Assembly: GCA_018374355.1 (NCBI GenBank) | Contig: JAHAFI010000031.1 | Span: 1-38,770 of the forward strand | Length of the DNA: 38,770 bases | Source of the DNA: Clostridiales bacterium | Lineage (GTDB): Bacteria > Bacillota > Clostridia > Lachnospirales > Lachnospiraceae | Reading direction: 5' to 3' | Shown: positions 8,562 to 15,782 of the stretch, one piece after another | Position numbering within the stretch: position 1 is the first letter of the stretch | How the letters are laid out: the number at the start of each line of letters is the position of its first letter | Position numbers and translations under genes: made by a program | The notes under the pieces: model-generated | What the model saw: only the letters and a program-made list of their open reading frames with translations | Told to the model about the DNA's origin: nothing | Database searches by the model: none

Positions 8562-8913
8562 GCGGATAGATGAAAAGGCGATTCTGAAACTGAGAGATGA
8601 GCCTTTCGGGGGGAATTACCGATAAATCTGGCAGTTGTTTGCAGCTTTATCGGTAAATTCAGAGAGAAATATAGAGCAATCGTTCCTTGTATACGGATAA
8701 AAATGTTTCCAGCAGGCATTTTTATCCGTATTTTCGAGAAAAAACAAATGCAAAATGAAAAAAATAAGGGAAATTACCGATAAAAATAGAGCAGATAGGC
8801 ACTTTTATAGGTAGTTTTTATAAAATGTATGGTATAAGCAACAAAGAATTACGGATAAAAAGTGTGGGAAAGAGAAGAATTATCCGTAATTGGAAAAATT
8901 TCGGGGAGAGAAT
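8562..8913. repeat. Array of related hairpins between cbiC and the amidohydrolase gene
   Basis: No gene is seen in this stretch. It holds four successive inverted repeats with related stems. H1 pairs TTACCGATAAA (8616-8626) with TTTATCGGTAA (8646-8656). H2 is a perfect 15-base stem, ATACGGATAAAAATG (8691-8705) with 8717-8731, loop 11. H3 pairs ACCGATAAAA (8776-8785) with TTTTATAGGT (8803-8812), one mismatch. H4 is a perfect 12-base stem, AATTACGGATAA (8847-8858) with 8880-8891. CCG in H1 and H3 becomes CGG in H2 and H4 while the stems stay paired. A separate stem AAAGGC/GCCTTT (8574-8606) follows cbiC and may help end its transcript, though no T-run follows. Confidence 0.75.
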
Positions 8914-9804
8914 ATGGAGAAAAGAGTTACAAGACATGAATTTCCGTATGGGGAAGGTCATATGCATATCTTCATGAACGGTGTGAATTATAAAGAGGCG
9001 GTAAAGGCTCAGGAGTGCGGGGTGGATGAAAGAGTTATTCGGAAAAATCTGGAAGCGTACCATCGGCTGGGAATTAGCTGGCTGCGGGATGGAGGCGATA
9101 TTTACGGAACCTCCAAAAAGGCTATAGAGATTGCTCCGGAGTACGGGATTACCTATCGGACTCCGGTATTTGCAATCCACCGGGAAGGCCATTATGGAGG
9201 AATCGTGGGCAGAGCTTACAGAGACTTAAAGGAGTACAGAAAACTGGTTCGCATCCTCCGAAAACAGGGCGGACACTTTGTAAAAATCATGATTTCCGGG
9301 ATTATGGATTTTGACAACGGCGGTTTGACAGAAGAGTCCCTTTCGGATGAGGAAATTCGAGAGCTGATTCACATTGCCCATGAAGAAGGCTTTCCGGTGA
9401 TGGCCCATACCAATGGGAACCGGGCAGTGCGTGCTGCGGCGCTGGCAGGGGTGGATAGTATCGAGCATGGAAATTTCTGTGATGAGGACGGACTGGAAGC
9501 GATGGCTTCCTCCGATGTTGTCTGGGTTCCCACGGTGGTAACTGTGAAAAATCTTTTGGGAGACGGAAGATTTCCAGAGAAAGTTTTGGAAAATATCTGG
9601 GAAGGACAGAAGAAAAATCTGCACCGGGCGTATGAGCTGGGTGTACGGATGGCACTGGGAAGTGATGGGGGAGCATACAGGGTGCTGCACGGACAGGGGC
9701 TTTTGGATGAATATCAGGTGTTTGCGGAGATTTTGGGAGAGGATTTTCCCCAGTGGGAGGAAAGGATTCAGGAGGGAGACCGGATATTGAAAGAAAAGTT
9801 TTGA
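8914..9804 (+). CDS. Metal-dependent amidohydrolase family protein
   Basis: A 296-residue TIM-barrel amidohydrolase of the imidazolonepropionase/adenine-deaminase-like group. Visible metal-site residues in the expected order are His16 and His18 (GHMHIF), a possible bridging Lys124 (FVKIMISG), His165 (VMAHTNG), His185 (SIEHGNF) and Asp251 (ALGSDGG). The substrate cannot be told from sequence. GGGGAGAG at 8903-8910 lies four bases before the ATG at 8914; a TTG at 8890 is in frame but sits in the arm of hairpin H4. The gene stands alone between the hairpin array and the Uma2 remnant. Confidence 0.82.
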   Translation: MEKRVTRHEFPYGEGHMHIFMNGVNYKEAVKAQECGVDERVIRKNLEAYHRLGISWLRDGGDIYGTSKKAIEIAPEYGITYRTPVFAIHREGHYGGIVGRAYRDLKEYRKLVRILRKQGGHFVKIMISGIMDFDNGGLTEESLSDEEIRELIHIAHEEGFPVMAHTNGNRAVRAAALAGVDSIEHGNFCDEDGLEAMASSDVVWVPTVVTVKNLLGDGRFPEKVLENIWEGQKKNLHRAYELGVRMALGSDGGAYRVLHGQGLLDEYQVFAEILGEDFPQWEERIQEGDRILKEKF

Positions 9805-9816
9805 AAAGATACAAAA

Positions 9817-10091
9817 GTGATAAAAGCAAGCTTACAGACAGAGGATGTACAGGTGCACCGGATTGGATCATAGAGGTTGTCTCGCCGGGAAGTCAGCGAA
9901 TGGATTATATGATTAAGTTGTTCAAATACCGTACGGCCGGGGTTCGCGAGTACTGGATAGCAGACCCAAAGGATAAAACGGTGTCTGTATATGATTTTGC
10001 AAATGATGATATGAGAAAGTATGAATTTGGTGATAAAATAAAAGCAGGAATTTGTGAGACGCTGGAAATTGATTTTTCAGCGATACAATAA
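9817..10091 (+). pseudogene. Uma2 family (DUF820) endonuclease-like remnant, 5' truncated
   Basis: The frame ending at 10089-10091 encodes the C-terminal half of a Uma2 protein: DKSKLTDRGCTGAPDWIIEVVSPGSQRMDY, then KLFKYRTAGVREYWIADP and a C-terminal beta segment ending LEIDFSAIQ. Complete members are about 190 residues with an N-terminal half that includes the first PD-(D/E)XK aspartate; that half is absent. Upstream the frame runs back into the end of the amidohydrolase gene, where it is not family-like, and no ribosome site or start fits. I read it as the residue of a deletion whose left junction lies near 9805-9820. Confidence 0.75.
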
Positions 10092-10121
10092 AGCATTAGG
10101 AAGGTATTCTTCATGAGAAAT

Positions 10122-10646
10122 TCAGCGAAGTTTTTTGCTGAGATAAAGATTCAGGTCATCATCGTTACAGTACTGTTCATAGGGCGATGCAAGAGTTCCT
10201 CCATACCAGACACCGGAACCGTCCGGGATATAGCCCCTTTTTACGTACATTCTCTGAGCAGAACCGTATCCGCTGTGAAGCCCTACGCCAAGATAAACTG
10301 TATCGGAATATTGGGCGGCAATTTCTTCTGCCACATCCATAAGCTTTGTGCCAATACCTTTCCGGCGGAATTTTTCCAGTACGCCGAAATCCACAATTTC
10401 ACTGTACCCTTGATGGGCAAAAGGTCCCTCGGATGCATTGGGATAGACATTGATATACCCTGCCACAGATTCCTGATACTCGGCTACCAGAGAAATACAT
10501 TTTCCGCTGTTGAAATCTCGGATACGGTTCAGGTATTTGTCAATGGTCTGCTTCCAGCCCTGTGCGATTTCTTCGTCGCAGATGATCCGGGCATCGGAAG
10601 GGCGAATGGTTCTGATTACGATGGTTTCATTTCTAAAATATTCCAT
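10122..10646 (-). CDS. GNAT family N-acetyltransferase
   Basis: A 174-residue protein with the acetyl-CoA-binding motif RRKGIGTKLM (about residues 93-102) preceded by EIVDFGVLEKF and followed by VYLGVGLHSGYGSAQRMYVKRGYIPDGSGVWY, a typical GNAT C-terminal half. The acceptor is unknown. GGAGG ends nine bases before the ATG, and a strong promoter (TTGCAA, 17-base spacer, TATAAT) lies just upstream, so the gene is probably transcribed alone. It points toward the Uma2 remnant; no terminator between them is obvious. Confidence 0.85.
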   Translation of the reverse strand: MEYFRNETIVIRTIRPSDARIICDEEIAQGWKQTIDKYLNRIRDFNSGKCISLVAEYQESVAGYINVYPNASEGPFAHQGYSEIVDFGVLEKFRRKGIGTKLMDVAEEIAAQYSDTVYLGVGLHSGYGSAQRMYVKRGYIPDGSGVWYGGTLASPYEQYCNDDDLNLYLSKKLR

Positions 10647-10681
10647 GATACAATTCCTCCAAAAATATAGTCTATAGGAAA

Positions 10682-10710
10682 ATTATAGCTTTATGAGGGA
10701 GCAGTTGCAA
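10682..10710 (-). promoter_or_regulatory. Sigma-A-type promoter of the GNAT gene
   Basis: On the - strand, TTGCAA (10705-10710), a 17-base spacer and a perfect TATAAT (10682-10687) lie about 36 bases upstream of the GNAT start. Confidence 0.8.
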
Positions 10711-10720
10711 GAATAAATTG

Positions 10721-10747
10721 GATGCCGGAGAAAAAATCTCCGGCATC
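10721..10747 (-). terminator. Terminator after the Gld-type operon
   Basis: GATGCCGGAG (10721-10730) pairs perfectly with CTCCGGCATC (10738-10747), loop 7. It lies 30 bases past the stop of the DUF4340 gene. On the - strand the following bases are only moderately T-rich (CAATTTATTC), so it may be a weak terminator or a 3' stabilising stem. Confidence 0.7.
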
Positions 10748-10776
10748 GCTTTTCCAATCATATAGTTTCCAAATGC

Positions 10777-12249
10777 TTAATCTAATACGATAGCATTTAC
10801 CGCTTCAATCAAATCTACAACCTGACTCCGTTCCACAAAAGCCACTGATTCTCCGTCAACCACAGCAAGGCAGTTGGTTCCGTCATGGCGGTACAGGGTG
10901 ATTTCCACTTCGGGAAAGTTTTCATTGTCCAAATACAATTTCAGACTGATTTCTTCCTTTCCGGCAGAAGCTTCGTTTGTAAATTCAGAAGCCTGCAGGG
11001 TGGTCAGACTGCTGCTGAGACTGGTAGTGTCCAGCTCTTCCTCCTGATAATAATAAGTACGCTGATCTTTTTCATCTTTGGAGGTAATGGTATACTCTGC
11101 ATCCTCCAGAGAAATGTCAATCTGATGAATATCACTGAAATTACCTGAGAAGATTTCCTGATGGCGCAGGCTGCTGGAAGAGACATCCATCAGTGTTTCA
11201 TAAAGGGCTTCAGTAATCTGGTAAATAATTCCCGAATCTCCGATTCTTACATAAGCCGGAATTTCTTCTGTGATTGTCTCATCAGCCTTTTTTTCTTCGG
11301 CCTTTTTCTTATCTTCCGAAGTCCGTCCGATGTGCAGGATTACCGTATCATCTTCGCTGCTTCCCGTATGCTCTCCGGAAGCAGCGTCATCGCTGTCTGC
11401 ATCTTCGCTGTCCGCTTCCGTACTGTCTTCATCTTCTGTGTCAGCAGCAGTATACTGTACCGTGACGCTAAGCTCCGGTTCGTCCAGTCCGTACGTCTTT
11501 AAATCCTCCTCCGAAGCGTTGTAGGTCACATACTCCGTAGGATTTAACTGGCTGATAGTCTGAAGGTAACCGTCAACGAGAGAGGTATCCAAAGGAAGGG
11601 TCTCGCCGTCCAGTTCTGTAAAGTATACGTCCTCGTCGCAGTACGTATCGGGGCTTTCTTCTTTATAATCTACCTGATAGTTTTCTGCACCTGCAAAGGT
11701 AATCTGTGATACCTCCTCAAAAACAGGAAGTTCATCGTGGGCGATTACATCTTTCAGGCCTGCACTGAAATAATTTAACGGATCATCTTTCACAAGATAT
11801 ACGTTACCGTCGCCGATGGAGACATATCTTTCTGAATCCATGGCGCTGAAATCTCCGAGAAGAATTTCGTAGGATTCGGAATCAGTTTCTAAATGGATGG
11901 TGCACACCGGATCATCCAGACCGTACTGTCCGAAATCCTCTACATTTTCAATGATGAAGGATACGCCGAATTCCTGAAAAGGTTCCAGCAGATCATTTAT
12001 TTTTTCTTCATCAACAGGAAATGCCTCGTCCTCATCATAGAGCCATGTTTCGTCTTTATGAAAAGCCAACTGGTCGGTTTCATTTTCCCATGACAGGGAG
12101 GTTACTTTTTCGCTATCCAGTGTCAGTATGATTTCATCGCTGTTTTTGATCTCTTCTTTCTTCTTTTCACGCATGCTGATGCCGAAGGTTACGGCACAGG
12201 CGGCAGCCAGAATAAAGAGCAGGATATATAATTTCTTAGCGCGCTTCAT
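10777..12249 (-). CDS. DUF4340 domain-containing membrane-anchored protein
   Basis: A 490-residue protein with one N-terminal membrane anchor (residues 6-24, KLYILLFILAAACAVTFGI) and a large domain that should face outward. It matches the DUF4340 pattern: repeated modules such as FGLDDP/YGLDEP (about 107-113 and 252-258) and VYLVKDDPLNYF, repeated again in the C-terminal half. An acidic, Ser-rich low-complexity insert covers about residues 269-301. DUF4340 proteins are commonly encoded with GldG-like ABC systems; their function is not established. The start overlaps the GldG stop by 14 bases, so it is the last gene of the four-gene operon. Confidence 0.85.
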   Translation of the reverse strand: MKRAKKLYILLFILAAACAVTFGISMREKKKEEIKNSDEIILTLDSEKVTSLSWENETDQLAFHKDETWLYDEDEAFPVDEEKINDLLEPFQEFGVSFIIENVEDFGQYGLDDPVCTIHLETDSESYEILLGDFSAMDSERYVSIGDGNVYLVKDDPLNYFSAGLKDVIAHDELPVFEEVSQITFAGAENYQVDYKEESPDTYCDEDVYFTELDGETLPLDTSLVDGYLQTISQLNPTEYVTYNASEEDLKTYGLDEPELSVTVQYTAADTEDEDSTEADSEDADSDDAASGEHTGSSEDDTVILHIGRTSEDKKKAEEKKADETITEEIPAYVRIGDSGIIYQITEALYETLMDVSSSSLRHQEIFSGNFSDIHQIDISLEDAEYTITSKDEKDQRTYYYQEEELDTTSLSSSLTTLQASEFTNEASAGKEEISLKLYLDNENFPEVEITLYRHDGTNCLAVVDGESVAFVERSQVVDLIEAVNAIVLD

Positions 12250-13690
12250 TTTGCGTCCTCCTTTTCACAATGATACAGATACCCACAGCCAGAAACAGAC
12301 CGGGGAAAACGCCGATCATGATTACCTGAAGGATGGAGGAAGAAGAATCGGCAATGGTCAGATAATTGTAATTCAATGACTTACTCCGAATGGATACAGC
12401 CTCCCGTTCCCCAACCAGAGAGGAGAGGGCATTCATGGTAAGATCCAGATTTCCGCCGGAGGAGTAGGCATTGAATTCTTCATCCAGAAAACTGGAGGAA
12501 GCGAACCAGACGATCTGCCCGTCATTGGAACAGTCAATGGATACAGCGGTTGTAAACGGGCCGTCAATATCCCCTTCTTCTTTCTCGTAGGAGGTGAGGG
12601 CGTAGCCGTCCACCTTACTGAAAGCGGAGTCAGAAGTTGTGAGAAGCTCCGTCACGGTTCCGGTCAGACTGCCGTTTCCTGTTACCTTCAGACCCTGTGC
12701 AATGGGCATGATCGCGTAATAGCGTTCATTGATCAAAGGATCCGTAATTTCACTGCTGGCGATATCCGGCAAAAGAATATAGGGAGCCTGAAATGCATAA
12801 TGTTCCCGGTCAGGATCAACGACAATTCCTTCGCTTGCTTCTACACCATAATCGGAAAGCAGACTGTACAGATTTTCCAGAGTTCCGTTTTCGGTAGGTC
12901 CGGCCATAACCATCAGTTTTCCTCCGTCGGTTACATAAGTTTGGAGAATTTCCTTTTCCTCAGAAGAAATATCACTGGTGGGGGCATAGATCAGAACGCA
13001 GTCTGCCTCTTCAGGAACGCTTTCCGAGGTGAGCAGGGACAACTGGTTCAGCTCGATATTTTCCTTTTCCAACTGTTTGCTGAAGACTTCAGAAAGCTCG
13101 GCTTCACCGTGCCCCTCCAGAACATAGAGCTGAGGCTGCTCCGCATTTACTACATAGTCGATGGCTGAAGTGATGGCGCCCTCTCCGTCAAAGGACACAT
13201 CATAAGAACCGGTAGTCATATCGGCCTGCGAAAGGTAGATGTCGTCATAACCGATATAGCGGTTCCGCTCCCCGCATTCCACTACCAGACTGTTGTTCAT
13301 CACCTCTTCTGAGGTATACTGTTGGGTAAAGGTAGGATAGATATCGGGATTTTTCTTTACCACCTCAATATGGTCGGAGAGACTGTCGTATTTGTTCAGA
13401 AGATTTTCTATTACATCATCCTCCTCACCGGACTGAACAATCCAGTAGAGCGTCACATCCTCCTCCAGTGCATTGACCACTGCTTTGGTATTGCTGGTGA
13501 TGGAATAAAGCTTTGAGGAACTGATATCAAATTTCGTCAGCGTGGAAGGCAGAGCAGAGGCCATCATATTAAAAACAATCAGTATGGCAAGCACTACAGC
13601 GGTGATTGCCAGAGAGTAAGAGCCGCCTTTTAAAGCAATCCGGTTTCTTTCTGTCTTTTCTGAGCTGTGAAGGGACATCCATTTTTTCAT
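12236..13690 (-). CDS. GldG family ABC-system auxiliary protein
   Basis: A 484-residue protein with a membrane segment near residues 27-48 (SLAITAVVLAILIVFNMMASAL) and a second at the C-terminus (about 453-475), enclosing a large extracytoplasmic domain. The domain has features of the GldG/ABC_transp_aux family: KFDISSSKLYSITSNTKAVV after the first membrane segment, and VYVLEGHGEAEL-like YVLEGHGEAELSE. These proteins work with ABC-2 type permeases; in Bacteroidetes relatives support gliding, but in Firmicutes the substrate is unknown. Its ATG shares one base with the permease stop (TGATG), and its stop overlaps the DUF4340 start. Confidence 0.85.
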   Translation of the reverse strand: MKKWMSLHSSEKTERNRIALKGGSYSLAITAVVLAILIVFNMMASALPSTLTKFDISSSKLYSITSNTKAVVNALEEDVTLYWIVQSGEEDDVIENLLNKYDSLSDHIEVVKKNPDIYPTFTQQYTSEEVMNNSLVVECGERNRYIGYDDIYLSQADMTTGSYDVSFDGEGAITSAIDYVVNAEQPQLYVLEGHGEAELSEVFSKQLEKENIELNQLSLLTSESVPEEADCVLIYAPTSDISSEEKEILQTYVTDGGKLMVMAGPTENGTLENLYSLLSDYGVEASEGIVVDPDREHYAFQAPYILLPDIASSEITDPLINERYYAIMPIAQGLKVTGNGSLTGTVTELLTTSDSAFSKVDGYALTSYEKEEGDIDGPFTTAVSIDCSNDGQIVWFASSSFLDEEFNAYSSGGNLDLTMNALSSLVGEREAVSIRSKSLNYNYLTIADSSSSILQVIMIGVFPGLFLAVGICIIVKRRTQNEAR

Positions 13691-14553
13691 CAGTTATACC
13701 TCCTTTTCTCGAGAGACTGTACGGACAGAAACAGGAAAAATATAATGACTGTCAGATAATAAACGATTGCTGTCAGGTCAAAGACACCGTTTACAAATAC
13801 ATTGAATCTCTCAAATAGTGATAACCGGGTCATAAGATCCGGCAGAAGCCCTTCAAATTTGGAAGAATCCACAAAATAAAAAGCAGCAGTGACAAGAATC
13901 AGTACGAAACTGATTCCATATGCAAGGGTCTCATTTTTGGTCAGATACCGGATCACCGCACCCAGAATCAGAGCAATGACACATAAGGCGATGAGAGAAC
14001 CCATGGCGGTAGAAGATATATGCTCCGCAAGGCTGACGCTGTAATAATTGAACAGGATGACCAGCATGGTAATTCCCGCTGCAAAGCCCTGATTTTCCGT
14101 AAGAGAGGAGATAAAGGTACCTACAGCAATCAAAGCAGCTCCCATAAGGAAAAATGCTGCGAGAGAACCATAGGAGGTCAGCAGATATACCTCACCGTAC
14201 TGTGCAAAAATCAAAGGATACAGGGAGACAATGCACAGAGGAATCAGATAGACAATCAAAAGAGCCAGATATTTTCCCGCAACTACCTGAGAAGTGGAGA
14301 GGGGAAGAGAGTATAAAAGCTGATCCGTTTTCTGCTTTTTTTCCTCCGCAATGATACGCATGGTCAGAATCGGTATAATAACGACAAAAACGAGGCTGAC
14401 AAAGCTTAAAACAAATTCAAAATTGGCAACCGCCTGCTGAATGTTAAAAAACATGGCTCCGATTCCTATGCACACCAACAGAATCCCTCCGAATACATAG
14501 GTGGTTAAAGAGTGGAAATAATTTGCAAGTTCATGCTTCAATACTGCGATCAT
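13690..14553 (-). CDS. ABC-2 type transporter permease (GldF-like)
   Basis: A 287-residue integral membrane protein with about six hydrophobic segments. The first (residues 17-36) follows a short cytoplasmic start MIAVLKHELANYFHS. After the second comes MRIIAEEKKQKTDQLLYSLPLSTSQVVAGKYLA, the coupling region typical of ABC-2 permeases such as GldF/NosY. It should pair with the ATPase at 14550-15536, whose stop overlaps its ATG by four bases. The cargo is not known. Confidence 0.87.
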   Translation of the reverse strand: MIAVLKHELANYFHSLTTYVFGGILLVCIGIGAMFFNIQQAVANFEFVLSFVSLVFVVIIPILTMRIIAEEKKQKTDQLLYSLPLSTSQVVAGKYLALLIVYLIPLCIVSLYPLIFAQYGEVYLLTSYGSLAAFFLMGAALIAVGTFISSLTENQGFAAGITMLVILFNYYSVSLAEHISSTAMGSLIALCVIALILGAVIRYLTKNETLAYGISFVLILVTAAFYFVDSSKFEGLLPDLMTRLSLFERFNVFVNGVFDLTAIVYYLTVIIFFLFLSVQSLEKRRYN

Positions 14554-15536
14554 GCGTCATTTTCCTCACTTTCTTCCGGATTTTCTTCGACGGCTTCCGA
14601 ATCCGGCTGATCATTTTCCGTCAATTCAATAAACACATCCTCCAGATTTGCTTTTTTGGAAGTCATTTCCAGAATGGCCCGTTTCTTTTCGGCAAAGGCA
14701 AAGAAAAGCCTTCTGCAAAGTTCATCGGAATCCTCCTGACTGAGCTTCAAGTGCACGGGTCCGTTCTCTGCCTCTTCAAAGCTCCATTCAGAGATACCCT
14801 CAAAGCCGCTTAAAATTTCTTCCAGTTCTCTTGGGGAGGCTTCCGTACGGAAAGTGACTTCATTGGATGTCAGCAGTTTTTCCAGATTTTCCGGTTTGTC
14901 ATAGGCAACCAGTTTTCCACGGGAGATGATGAGGACCTTCTCGCAGATTGTCTGAACCTCCGACAAGATATGAGAACTTAAAATAACGGTGTGGGTCTGT
15001 CCCAACTGCCGGATCAGTTCACGGATTTCAATAATCTGAATCGGGTCAAGTCCAACGGTGGGTTCGTCCAGAATAATGACTTTGGGATTTCCCAAGAGAG
15101 CCTGAGCGATGCCCACCCGCTGCTTATAACCTTTGGAAAGTTTGGAAATCATCCGGTTTTTCACATCTTCAATTTTTGTCTGGGAAATGACATCTTCGAT
15201 CTGACGCTCCAGCTCCTTTCCCTTCAGACCTTTTGCCTCTCCCACGAATTTCAGATATTCCCGAGGCGTTTCGTTCAGATAGAGGGGCGGCTGCTCAGGA
15301 AGATAGCCGATGAGTTTTTTGGCTTTGTCTGCTTCCTCGAAAATGTCGTGTCCGTCAATCAGGACACTTCCTTTCGTTGCGGACAAACATCCGGTCATAA
15401 TATTCATGGTGGTGGATTTTCCGGCACCGTTAGGCCCCAGAAAGCCATAGACCTGTCCTTCACCTATTTCAAAGGACAGGTCATTGACAGCCATGAAATC
15501 ACCATAACATTTTGTTAAATGTTCAACTGTTATCAT
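14550..15536 (-). CDS. ABC transporter ATP-binding protein (GldA-like)
   Basis: A 328-residue ABC ATPase. It has Walker A GPNGAGKST (about residues 34-42), the Q-loop region YLPEQPPLY, signature LSKGYKQRVGIAQ (about 133-145), Walker B VIILDEPTVGLDP and the switch SSHILSEV. Beyond the nucleotide-binding domain, the C-terminal about 100 residues form a DUF4162-like tail ending in an acidic stretch (PDSEAVEENPEESEENDA). GGAGG precedes the ATG. It is the first gene of the overlapping operon ATPase-permease-GldG-DUF4340. I see no confident promoter in the 110 bases between it and the insertion sequence. Confidence 0.92.
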   Translation of the reverse strand: MITVEHLTKCYGDFMAVNDLSFEIGEGQVYGFLGPNGAGKSTTMNIMTGCLSATKGSVLIDGHDIFEEADKAKKLIGYLPEQPPLYLNETPREYLKFVGEAKGLKGKELERQIEDVISQTKIEDVKNRMISKLSKGYKQRVGIAQALLGNPKVIILDEPTVGLDPIQIIEIRELIRQLGQTHTVILSSHILSEVQTICEKVLIISRGKLVAYDKPENLEKLLTSNEVTFRTEASPRELEEILSGFEGISEWSFEEAENGPVHLKLSQEDSDELCRRLFFAFAEKKRAILEMTSKKANLEDVFIELTENDQPDSEAVEENPEESEENDA

Positions 15537-15637
15537 TTTTAACCTCCTGCTTGAATAGATTTCAACATAGCTATTGTAATAATGTATGCTGAAATGAATC
15601 TGAAATCACAGGAAGACTACTTCATTTTCGTATCTGT

Positions 15638-15675
15638 ACAAAAAAAGAAGCAGGTACATTTCAATGTACCTGCTG
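15638..15675 (-). terminator. Palindromic terminator hairpin, left copy (IS target)
   Basis: GCAGGTACATT and AATGTACCTGC form an 11-base stem with a two-base loop at 15650-15673. On the - strand it is followed by CTTCTTTTTTT, a good T-run, so it would end - strand transcription coming from higher coordinates. The insertion sequence has separated it from what lies upstream. Confidence 0.75.
15648..15675. repeat. 28-base target duplication, left copy
   Basis: The 28 bases starting AAGCAGG and ending CCTGCTG are identical to 17258-17285. They flank the insertion sequence directly and are themselves a near-perfect palindrome. One further base (G at 15647 and 17257) also matches, so the boundary is uncertain by one base. 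Confidence 0.85.
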
Positions 15676-15684
15676 CAGACTGTA

Positions 15685-15722
15685 GACAATCGACCTCCTT
15701 TTGGAGGCGGTTGTCTATTTTT
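15685..15722 (+). terminator. Terminator inside the left end of the IS
   Basis: GACAATCGACCTCC pairs with GGAGGCGGTTGTC around a TTTT loop (15685-15715), followed by TATTTTT. It should stop transcription entering the element from the left and so shield the transposase gene. Confidence 0.8.
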
Positions 15723-15744
15723 AGTTTAACCTGAACTTTCCAGA

Positions 15745-15753
15745 TGATATAAT
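15745..15753 (+). promoter_or_regulatory. Extended -10 promoter of the transposase gene
   Basis: TGATATAAT combines a TG extension with a perfect TATAAT at 15748-15753, about 30 bases before the transposase ATG. The -35 at 15725-15730 (TTTAAC, 17-base spacer) is poor, as is usual with extended -10 promoters. Confidence 0.6.
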
Positions 15754-15782
15754 AGAATTATCAGGAAAGGCAGGTTATCGTT

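Noticed and set aside
8613..8891. Hairpin array considered as a CRISPR array
   Set aside because: Repeats differ in sequence, length and spacing, alternate as inverted arms, and no cas genes are near.
10113..10670. A 185-codon + strand frame over the GNAT gene
   Set aside because: Antisense shadow; the - strand GNAT gene has clear motifs, ribosome site and promoter.
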